This document shows positions 1-5,684 of a stretch of DNA of 8,369 nucleotides, piece after piece. The notes under the pieces are model-generated. The model ran no database searches. It had not been told where the DNA came from and saw only the letters and a program-made list of their open reading frames with translations. Numbering within the stretch: position 1 is the first letter of the stretch; every line of letters begins with the position of its first letter. The stretch lies in NCBI GenBank assembly GCA_016201575.1, contig JACQCN010000302.1:1-8369 (forward strand), read 5' to 3'. This stretch comes from Candidatus Rokuibacteriota bacterium (GTDB lineage Bacteria; Methylomirabilota; Methylomirabilia; Rokubacteriales; CSP1-6). The translations under genes were made by a program, and so were the position numbers.

Positions 1-473
1 ATCTCGGGCTTCTCGAACTTCTCCTTCATCACCTTCTTGAACTTGGGCTGGGCCTTGTTGAGGGTCGGGTTGGCGGTCGAGAACGTGTGGATGTTGTGCA
101 GGATGCCGTCGGAGTTCAGGATGTCGATCTCCCCCGGGGTCATGCCGAGGACGTGGGGGTGGAACTCGCACCCCTTCTGGTCGAGGGACACGGGCTTGGC
201 GGTCGTCGGCCCCTTGGCGTCGGGCACCGAGACGACGGCGCTGGCCAGGCCCTTGTTCGAGCCGACCTCCACCTTCTCGATCTTCTTCTCCTTGCCGCAC
301 TGCTCGACGTCCTTGTTGACCTTGACCGTCTCGACCTGGGGCGCGCCGCCGTACTTCACCTCGGCCTCGATGGTGCCGCCGCCCTGGGCCGTCGCCCGCG
401 GGGGCAGGCCGCCGAGCAGCACAAAGGCCGCCACGAGGGCAAGCGCGATGCCGATGCCGAACACCTTCCGCAT
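1..473 (-). CDS. Secreted cupredoxin-like (plastocyanin/methylamine-utilization type) protein, C-terminus beyond window
   Basis: The gene runs off the left edge; 157 residues are visible. It starts at ATG 473 behind a strong AGGAGGAGG ribosome site at 480-488. Residues 1-30 form a clear Sec signal (MRKVFG, then a hydrophobic stretch, then a likely cut after RATA before QGGG). The mature part has a Cys at about 61 (VEQCGKEKK), then a conserved-looking block GCEFHPHVLGMTPGEI and DGILHNIHTF at about 99-130. This resembles the cupredoxin family often named plastocyanin or methylamine utilization protein, where a His in the LHN-H block is a type 1 copper ligand. The expected downstream Cys-His-Met ligands lie outside the window, so copper binding is inferred. 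A role as a small periplasmic electron carrier fits the cytochrome genes upstream on the same strand. It may be cotranscribed with them across the 204-bp gap or have its own promoter, which I could not see. Family assignment is moderate to good; physiological role is unknown. Confidence 0.75.
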   Translation of the reverse strand, partial: MRKVFGIGIALALVAAFVLLGGLPPRATAQGGGTIEAEVKYGGAPQVETVKVNKDVEQCGKEKKIEKVEVGSNKGLASAVVSVPDAKGPTTAKPVSLDQKGCEFHPHVLGMTPGEIDILNSDGILHNIHTFSTANPTLNKAQPKFKKVMKEKFEKPE

Positions 474-479
474 GGGGTG

Positions 480-488
480 CCTCCTCCT
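480..488 (-). promoter_or_regulatory. Strong Shine-Dalgarno site of the cupredoxin-like gene
   Basis: On the minus strand the sequence reads AGGAGGAGG, then six bases, then ATG at 473. It is the clearest ribosome site among the minus-strand genes here and fixes the start codon. Confidence 0.8.
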
Positions 489-493
489 AGTCA

Positions 494-666
494 GGCCGCT
501 GAAAAAGGCCCATCTGCTTCGTTGGCTCGGTCGCTCCTCCCGGCGTGGCAGGGCGAGGCGCAGCCGGAGGCGAGCCGAGCAAACTGGTCGACTCGGTACT
601 TGCCTCGCGCCCTCGGCGCTCAGCTCGAAATGCGGCCGCCTCGCATCTGGACCTTTTCGATCGGCC
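494..666. repeat. Imperfect palindromic repeat, copy 1, between two operon genes
   Basis: This element fills most of the 204-bp gap between the cytochrome/EB_dh-like gene and the cupredoxin gene. The outer arms are 494-517 and 643-666, complementary at 18 of 24 positions (GGCCGCTGAAAAAGGCCC side against the reverse complement of ATCTGGACCTTTTCGATCGG). An inner hairpin pairs 521-540 (GTTGGCTCGGTCGCTCCTCC) with 566-584, with one mismatch and two single-base bulges. The block 509-541 matches copy 2 at 2138-2169 except for one substitution and one inserted base. It begins only 12 bp after the upstream stop codon in the direction of transcription. It could be a mobile palindromic element, an mRNA-stabilising or attenuating hairpin, or both. 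It is not a classic rho-independent terminator because its T-run lies inside a paired arm. Confidence 0.7.
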
Positions 667-677
667 GGGCACGCTGT

Positions 678-2234
678 TCACACCCTCCGAGTCTCGTTGT
701 TCGCCGTCCGCCGGCTGGCCGCGCGCACGACGAGGACCATCGCCACAACCGTTACGAGCGTCACCAGTGGGGGAACGACGAATTTACGGCTTGATTGCGG
801 CTCTTCCAAGCGCAGATAGTACCACGAGGTCAGCGACATCTTGGGCCCGGTTTCGCCCACGCCGCCGTCCGAGGCGTGGAAGGCGACGGGCGTGAACCGG
901 GCCGGCTCGAACGTGAGCCGGGCGGCGTCCCTGGAGGCGAGCGCCCGCCGCATCACCAGCCGGTACTGGCCGTTCTTGAAGACCGCGTTGCCCGTCGCCT
1001 CCGACCCGGCGATCGCCCGGACCTTGTCGGGCCCGGTGGCCGTCGCCTCGTAGACCCCCTTCCCCGACTCCCAGCCCAGCAGGTAGACCGGGTTCGACCC
1101 GTCGCCCATCAGGAAGTACGGGCGCTCGGCCGAGCCCGCCTCGAGCTTGGGCGGGAACTGGAGGGACACCGCGTCGGCGAAGACGCCCTTGGCGGGGTCG
1201 GGGGCGGACGGCTCGGGGTCGTCCCAGGTCAGGTGGAAGACGATCTCCTTGTCGTTCCAGGCGCCGCGGACCAGGACCAGGTCGATCGACGGGTTGAAGT
1301 CCCGGGGGTCCACGATCACCTGCCCCATGAGGGGGATGGCGCTCGGGGGAATCTTCTTCCAGAAGTCCGCGTCGGGGTCGTCGGGGATCGTCCCCTGCAC
1401 CGCGGTCACCGTGACCAGCGTGGCGAAGGTCGGCGTCTCCGGCCCGAGGGAGGCGACGTAGTTGGCCACGTGCCAGATGTCCTCGGGCTTCTCGACGCTG
1501 TCGATGAAGGAGGGCATCGGCGTGCCGTCGATGCCGGTGGCGAGCCGCATCGCGATGTCCTCGCGGCTCGCGCCCCCCCGGAACAGCCAGCGCTTGGTCA
1601 GGTTCGCCGGCTTGATGTGGTTGCCCCAGTCGTCCTTCAGCTCCGGCACCGAGGGCCCGTCGGCCCGGCCCTCGGTCCCGTGGCACTTGTTGCACTCGAT
1701 CGCCTCGAACATCTCCTTGCCGCGCTTGAGCGACTCCGCCGAGGCGCCGACCTCCTTCGGCAGCTCCTGCTTCTTCGCCGGCTCCTTGAACTTGTCGGCG
1801 GCGAAGCTCTTCACGTAGGCGACCAGGTTCCAGCGGTCCTTTCCCGGGAGAACCGACCACGCCGGCATCGAGGTCCCCGGCATGCCGTTGCTGATGACGG
1901 TGAAGAGATCCCGGTCGGAGGGGGTCTTGGTGGAGGTCGTCCGGATCTTGTAGATGCCGGACGTGAAGTCGCGGGGCCTGGGATCGAGGCGGTCGGCGGC
2001 CGGCCCCTTGCCGTCGCCGTTCTGGCCGTGACAGCCCATGCACCGGCGCTCGTACACGGCCTTGCCCGCGCTGGCGTCCCCCTGCTCGGCCCCCACGTCG
2101 CTCGTCACCCCGAGCGCCAGTAGGCCGATGAACACGCCCCATCTGCGTCGTTGGCTCGGCGCTCCTCCCTGCGGCGTACCAGATGTACGCCTCAGTCGTC
2201 GCTTCTCGCCGCCCAGCATCTGGGGCGTGTTCAT
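678..2234 (-). CDS. Diheme cytochrome c fused to an ethylbenzene-dehydrogenase-like heme-binding domain, membrane anchored
   Basis: A 518-residue protein likely to transfer electrons on the outer face of the membrane. Residues 32-49 (WGVFIGLLALGV, ending DVGA) look like a Sec signal. Two class I cytochrome c domains follow: CMGCH at 65-69 with candidate Met ligand in GTSMPAW (about 123), and CNKCH at 181-185 with candidate Met in GTPMPSF (about 240). Residues about 270-475 resemble the DMSO-reductase-type/ethylbenzene dehydrogenase gamma heme-b domain (ITLTWDDP-like IVFHLTWDDP, YFLMGDGSNPV, MSLTSWYYLRLEEP). Residues 485-505 form a C-terminal transmembrane helix with a basic tail. The ATG at 2234 lies 4 nt after the upstream stop, with GGGAG at 2246-2250 as a plausible ribosome site. 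Oddly, the first 40 or so residues, unusually long and Arg-rich, are encoded inside a palindromic repeat. A GTG at about 2129-2131 giving MFIGLLALGV is an alternative start but has poor ribosome-site spacing. Confidence 0.85.
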   Translation of the reverse strand: MNTPQMLGGEKRRLRRTSGTPQGGAPSQRRRWGVFIGLLALGVTSDVGAEQGDASAGKAVYERRCMGCHGQNGDGKGPAADRLDPRPRDFTSGIYKIRTTSTKTPSDRDLFTVISNGMPGTSMPAWSVLPGKDRWNLVAYVKSFAADKFKEPAKKQELPKEVGASAESLKRGKEMFEAIECNKCHGTEGRADGPSVPELKDDWGNHIKPANLTKRWLFRGGASREDIAMRLATGIDGTPMPSFIDSVEKPEDIWHVANYVASLGPETPTFATLVTVTAVQGTIPDDPDADFWKKIPPSAIPLMGQVIVDPRDFNPSIDLVLVRGAWNDKEIVFHLTWDDPEPSAPDPAKGVFADAVSLQFPPKLEAGSAERPYFLMGDGSNPVYLLGWESGKGVYEATATGPDKVRAIAGSEATGNAVFKNGQYRLVMRRALASRDAARLTFEPARFTPVAFHASDGGVGETGPKMSLTSWYYLRLEEPQSSRKFVVPPLVTLVTVVAMVLVVRAASRRTANNETRRV

Positions 2235-2244
2235 CGACCTACTG
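2118..2244. repeat. Imperfect palindromic repeat, copy 2, overlapping a stop codon and the start of the next gene
   Basis: The arms 2118-2146 and 2216-2244 are inverted copies matching at 26 of 29 positions (CAGTAGG[C/T]CGATGAACACGCCCCA, then TCTGC or GATGC). A central hairpin, GGCGTAC-CAGAT-GTACGCC, lies at 2173-2191. The core 2138-2169 (CCCATCTGCGTCGTTGGCTC and on) nearly repeats 509-541 of copy 1. On the minus strand one arm carries the TAG stop of the monoheme cytochrome gene and the ATG of the next gene. The mirrored arm, read as TGGGGCGTGTTCATCGGCCT, encodes WGVFIGLLA of the signal sequence. The whole 127-bp element is translated except its first few bases. Confidence 0.8.
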
Positions 2245-2985
2245 CTCCCATCGCCGGGGCTTCTGGCCGGTCGCGTCGTAGACGTACATGATCACCTGCC
2301 AGATCTGGTCCTCGGTGAGCCGGTCCTCCCACGCGGGCATGACCGAGTTCCAGGGCGTCGACTCCCTCGGCAGCCCCGGTCCGCCCTTGGCGATCCGCCA
2401 GAAGAGGTAGGCCTCCTGCAGCATCGCGATCGTGCCCGGGTCCTCGAAGTTGGCCGGGGGCGGGTTGAACCCGTAGGCGAAGTGCCCGTGGCCGTCCAGG
2501 TTGTCGCCGTGGCAGTACACACAGTTCCTGATGTAGGTCTCGTAGCCCGCCGCCACGCTGGCCTTGTAGCCGGCCGGGTCCTTCCGCAGCGGGTTCTCGA
2601 CGCCCTGGATGTTGATCTCCTTGCCCCGGAACTGGATCGACGCGGGCGGGGCCGGGTGGACGGCGCGCAGCTCGGGCGGCGCCTGGGGCCGGGCCGCGGC
2701 CTGCGTGTAGGCGTAGTAGCCGAGGAGGAGCGGGATGAGCACGATCAGCGCGCCGCGGAGCACGCGCTTGTCGGGGTCGACGAGCGTCGACCAGATCGGC
2801 CGCTTGAAGGCCCGCCAGGAGTCGGAGTCCGAGGAGATGTAGACGAGCACGGCCAGCAGGACGATCGCCATGTAGAGCGTGAATACGCTCCACGGCGCGG
2901 GCGGCCGGATCCCGAACCGGAGCAGCACGAAGGCGATCACCAGGACGAGCACCGCCTGGAAGAACCTGGACCGGAGGAGGTTCAT
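2239..2985 (-). CDS. Membrane-bound monoheme cytochrome c with three N-terminal helices
   Basis: A 248-residue protein. Transmembrane helices are visible at about 7-25, 33-50 and 77-95, followed by a Pro/Ala linker and a class I cytochrome c domain. The heme site is CVYCH at 155-159 and the likely axial Met is in NSVMPAW (about 216), followed by the usual C-terminal helix (TEDQIWQVIMYVYD). Three helices with a cytoplasmic N-terminus would put the heme domain outside, as required for c-type heme attachment. The ATG abuts the TAG of the upstream diheme cytochrome gene with no spacer and has no evident ribosome site, so translation is probably coupled. The next gene starts 4 nt after its stop. 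It probably passes electrons between the other cytochromes and the bd-like subunit; direction and partner are inferred from the operon. I do not recognise a named gene for the three-helix architecture. Confidence 0.88.
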   Translation of the reverse strand: MNLLRSRFFQAVLVLVIAFVLLRFGIRPPAPWSVFTLYMAIVLLAVLVYISSDSDSWRAFKRPIWSTLVDPDKRVLRGALIVLIPLLLGYYAYTQAAARPQAPPELRAVHPAPPASIQFRGKEINIQGVENPLRKDPAGYKASVAAGYETYIRNCVYCHGDNLDGHGHFAYGFNPPPANFEDPGTIAMLQEAYLFWRIAKGGPGLPRESTPWNSVMPAWEDRLTEDQIWQVIMYVYDATGQKPRRWEQ

Positions 2986-3727
2986 CTATTTGAGCGTGAG
3001 GAGGAACGAGACCAGGTCGACGTACTCCTTGGCCGTGAGGGTCTGGCCGAAGGTCGGCGGCATGACGCCCTTCGGGAAGCCCGCGACCGTGCCCATTCCC
3101 GCCGTCGGGCCCGATCTTCCCCGCGCCCACCTTGCCGGCGGTGTGGCAGGCCACGCAGGCGCCCTTGCCCGCGAAGACCGCCTCGCCGGCCTTGGGGTCG
3201 CCGGGCAGCTTCACCTCGGCCGCGCCGCCGCCCCCCGCCTCGGCCACCCCCGCGGTCTTCGGGATGTCGCCGAGCTTCACCTCCACGGCGCCGCCGAGCG
3301 ACTCGAGGAAGGCCGTCAGCGCCCACAGCTCCGACCGGTTCAGCGCGATCGGCGGCTTGTCGATCTTGGGCATGATCGGCGGGTAGCCCGGCACCAGGTA
3401 GGCCGCCGGCTCCAGCAGCGACTCGATGATGTACGCCTGGGCGCTCATCCCGGGCCTGGCCTTGCCGGCGCGTCCGCCGATGCCGGCCAGGTCCGGCGCC
3501 CGCGTCCCCTTCTGGCCGATCCGGTGGCAGATCTCGCAGGTGCCCTTGGTGTGGAAGATCTCCTCGCCCGCCTTCACGAGCTGGGCCGGGGTGACGGTGC
3601 CGCCCTCGAGCGACAGCTCCTGCGGGGGCTTGGACTGGATCTGCGGGATGTAGTTGGCGTAGCCGGTGTAGACGCCCATGACGGCGAGCGCCAGCAGCGC
3701 GACCTTGACCGTGACCGGAAGGCGCAT
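2986..3727 (-). CDS. Membrane-anchored diheme cytochrome c, interrupted by a frameshift
   Basis: From ATG 3727 the frame encodes an uncleaved-looking anchor helix (about 6-24), a first cytochrome c domain with CEICH at 64-68, APDLAGIGGRAG and candidate Met ligand in PIMPKID (about 119). A Gly/Ala/Lys linker follows, then a second heme site CVACH at 191-195. The frame is lost after KIGPD (about 208). Another frame continues from about 3096 with MGTVAGFPKGVMPPTFGQTL and ends in DLVSFLLTLK at TAG 2986-2988, exactly against the next ATG. The tail holds the second Met ligand (GVMPPTF) and the terminal helix, so an intact gene would be about 247 residues. Either two bases are missing between 3103 and 3104 (restoring GPDLAGMGT, like the first domain's APDLAGIGG) or one extra G lies in the G-run (giving GPDGGMGT). 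The ATG follows the bd-like gene's stop by 3 nt. Identity is secure; whether the break is biological or a sequencing error is open. Confidence 0.85.
3097..3106 (-). other. Frameshift site in the diheme cytochrome c gene
   Basis: On the minus strand, GAC at 3106-3104 is the last codon of the upstream frame and ATG at 3096-3094 belongs to the downstream frame. The length from ATG 3727 through TAG 2986 is 742 bases, one more than a multiple of three, so a net gain of two or loss of one base restores the frame. Confidence 0.8.
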
Positions 3728-3730
3728 GGC

Positions 3731-5548
3731 TCAGCCGCGCTCGTCGCGGCCGCCCGCGATCGCCCGGGCCGCCGCGTGGCCGTGGGCCTTCTCGGCGCCC
3801 TTCTCGCTGAGGCCGCCGAGCCAGAAGATGAAGAGGACGAGCGCGAAGAACACGATGGTGACGACCGAGATCATGTTGGCGGCGTAGCCGATGGCCGGCG
3901 TGGCGGCGTCCACGGAGCGGTCGCGCATCACGCCGTAGACGTGCCAGTGCTGGCGGATGCCCGAGCGCGCGAAGCCCATGAGCCCCATGAGCCAGGTGAA
4001 GGTCACGGCGAGCAGGATCAGCACGTACTGGGAGCGGGGCGCGATCGTGCCCCAGCGGATCTCGCCGGTCGAGCGCGCGCCCCGGAACAGCGGCACGTCG
4101 ATGGCCATGACGAGGACGATGCAGGCCAGGACCGCGCCCACCTGGTAGAGCGAGAAGCCGATGCGGACGATCGACTCGACGAAGTAGCCGTAGACCCCGT
4201 AGAAGACGACGATGGCGGCCGCCAGCGCGAAGGCCGCCCACTGCACCGCCATGCCCACCGGCGCCCACGACCTGGTCGAGAGCTTGTTGGCGCGGCGGTA
4301 GAGCACGAAGGAGAGGAAGGTCGTGAGGATCATGACGTTGACGGCGGTGTTCTTGGCCGACATGACGCCGAGGAAGCCGAGCACCGGGTGGTGGGTCCCG
4401 CCCATCGCCCGCGCCTCGTCGAGGGTGATGACCATGCTGCGGGGCGTCGCCCACACCATGAAGCCGAAGGCGAGGACGCCGATCATGACCGGCACGTACT
4501 TGCGGTAGCGCTCCGAGCCCGGGATGCGCTCCATCCCGAGCCAGAGGTAGTAGTTGGAGCCCATGAAGAGCACGCCGATCAGGATCGCCTGGATGATCCA
4601 GAGCCAGGACATGAAGCCGCCCATCATGGTGATGCCCATGGTCTGGTTGAACGAGTAGATCTCCCGCCCGAGGTAGTACCCCGCGAAGGGCAGCACGATG
4701 AACGCGGACAGCGCCACGAAGTTGCCGACGTAGCCCATCCAGTCGTACCGCGCGCGCTCCTCGTCGGTCTTGGCGGAGAGGAAGCGGAAGGCGGCGTAGG
4801 CGCCGCAGATCGTCCCGCCGAAGACGATGTTGGCGATCAGCCGGTGAATGTTGATGGGTATCCACGTGTAGTTGTTGATGGCGCCCCACACGCTCCCCTT
4901 GAGCGCGCCCGACTCGGTGATGCCCGCGGGCGACATCATGAACGTCACCCAGGAGTTGGCCACGAGGAGGATCGTGGTGCCGAAGAGGTTGGAGAGGACG
5001 CCGAGGCCCACGTGGATCCACTTCTTCGGGCCGGAGAGCCAGTTCCACCCGTAGTACCAGAGGTAGACGGTGAAGGTCTCGGCGAAGAAGAGGAGAGCGT
5101 AGACCCAGTACGTGGGGAAGAAGATCGACGTCATGTAGTTCCAGAACTTCGGATAGTAGCCGACGAAGAGGAACAGGAGGAACGCGCCCAGGAGCGCCGT
5201 CGTGGAGAACGCCGCGAAGGTGAGCTTGACCAGCTCGTGGGAGAGCCAGTCGTAGCGGTCGTCGCCGGTGCGCCAGCCGATGGCCTCGATGATGACGGCG
5301 AAGATCGGCACGCCGAGGATGAAGGCGGCGAAGTTCAGGTGGAGCTGGGCGATGGCCCACACGGCGAGGCGCGAGCCGATGAGGGGGAAGGCGCGGTAGG
5401 CGGGCTCCTTCGCCGCCTCCTGGGCGGCGGCCGGAACGGCCAGGGCGAGGACGGCGAGGAGAACGAGAAGACCTCCGACGGCGGCCCCTCCCGCGCGCCA
5501 TCGCGCGGGTGCCGGACTGCTGACCGAGGCCCCCGGGTCGAGTTTCAA
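3731..5548 (-). CDS. Cytochrome bd-type oxidase subunit I homologue (CydA-like), probably not quinol-linked
   Basis: A polytopic protein of about 605 residues from TTG 5548, with roughly 13 hydrophobic helices. CydA-like landmarks appear in order: LQ-type LH at 70 (TM1 His, high-spin heme), FAETFTVYLWYYGW at 155-168 (Glu in the CydA helix-3 signature), SNLFGTTILLVANSWVTFMM near 186-205 (like the CydA ANGWMQNPVG block), and NIHRLIANIVFGG with His at 235 (like the low-spin heme b His). The quinol-loop GRQPW signature is not seen; the comparable place reads GREIYSFNQTMG. No cydB neighbour occurs, and three c-type cytochrome genes follow at once. I infer a bd-family membrane heme subunit that exchanges electrons with c-type cytochromes, perhaps reducing oxygen. 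Start: ATGs at 5725-5683 lie upstream of the promoter and inside ftsH, so they are rejected. TTG 5548 gives a signal-like N-terminus (RWRAGGAAVGGLLVLL, cut near AAAQ), unusual for CydA, but no ribosome site is visible. Confidence 0.82.
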   Translation of the reverse strand: MKLDPGASVSSPAPARWRAGGAAVGGLLVLLAVLALAVPAAAQEAAKEPAYRAFPLIGSRLAVWAIAQLHLNFAAFILGVPIFAVIIEAIGWRTGDDRYDWLSHELVKLTFAAFSTTALLGAFLLFLFVGYYPKFWNYMTSIFFPTYWVYALLFFAETFTVYLWYYGWNWLSGPKKWIHVGLGVLSNLFGTTILLVANSWVTFMMSPAGITESGALKGSVWGAINNYTWIPINIHRLIANIVFGGTICGAYAAFRFLSAKTDEERARYDWMGYVGNFVALSAFIVLPFAGYYLGREIYSFNQTMGITMMGGFMSWLWIIQAILIGVLFMGSNYYLWLGMERIPGSERYRKYVPVMIGVLAFGFMVWATPRSMVITLDEARAMGGTHHPVLGFLGVMSAKNTAVNVMILTTFLSFVLYRRANKLSTRSWAPVGMAVQWAAFALAAAIVVFYGVYGYFVESIVRIGFSLYQVGAVLACIVLVMAIDVPLFRGARSTGEIRWGTIAPRSQYVLILLAVTFTWLMGLMGFARSGIRQHWHVYGVMRDRSVDAATPAIGYAANMISVVTIVFFALVLFIFWLGGLSEKGAEKAHGHAAARAIAGGRDERG

Positions 5549-5588
5549 TGTACGCTGGCAGTAGAGCTTGTTCCCGAAGTCACACGAC

Positions 5589-5617
5589 GTTTTAGTCAAA
5601 ACGAACCAGGGTGTCAA
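5589..5617 (-). promoter_or_regulatory. Sigma70-like promoter of the cytochrome operon
   Basis: On the minus strand TTGACA (5617-5612, full consensus) is followed after 17 bp by TAAAAC (5594-5589, 4 of 6 against TATAAT). Transcription would begin near 5582, about 34 nt before the proposed TTG start. It lies in the AT-richest stretch of the window and makes every in-frame ATG further upstream implausible as the start. Confidence 0.65.
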
Positions 5618-5639
5618 GGAACAAATGCTCGTGCGTGGT

Positions 5640-5669
5640 TTGACAGCCCGAAACGGGGGGGCGTAGCAT
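5640..5669 (+). promoter_or_regulatory. Probable promoter of ftsH-htrA
   Basis: TTGACA at 5640-5645 is followed after 18 bp by TAGCAT (5664-5669, 4 of 6). Start of transcription would fall near 5676, leaving a leader of only about 9 nt before ATG 5685. Weaker than the opposing promoter; no clear heat-shock (sigma32-type) consensus was seen. Confidence 0.45.
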
Positions 5670-5684
5670 GATCGGACGAAGTCC

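Noticed and set aside
491..517. Possible rho-independent terminator (GGGCCTTTTT on the minus strand)
   Set aside because: The T-run is part of the paired palindrome arm rather than following a compact GC hairpin; termination cannot be claimed from this.
487..681. A 64-codon minus-strand frame between the cytochrome/EB_dh-like gene and the cupredoxin gene
   Set aside because: It lies almost wholly in palindromic repeat copy 1, has no ribosome site of note and no recognisable sequence.
2142..2142. ATG at 2142 as the start of the EB_dh-fused cytochrome
   Set aside because: It is out of frame with the heme motifs and opens only an Arg-rich shadow frame.
2879..5671. A 930-codon open frame on the plus strand opposite the cytochrome operon, and an 839-codon frame on the minus strand (2982-5501)
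   Set aside because: They have low-complexity Arg/Gly/Pro/Asp/His-rich composition, no domain, and overlap genes with clear heme and membrane motifs. Long shadow frames are expected in GC-rich DNA.
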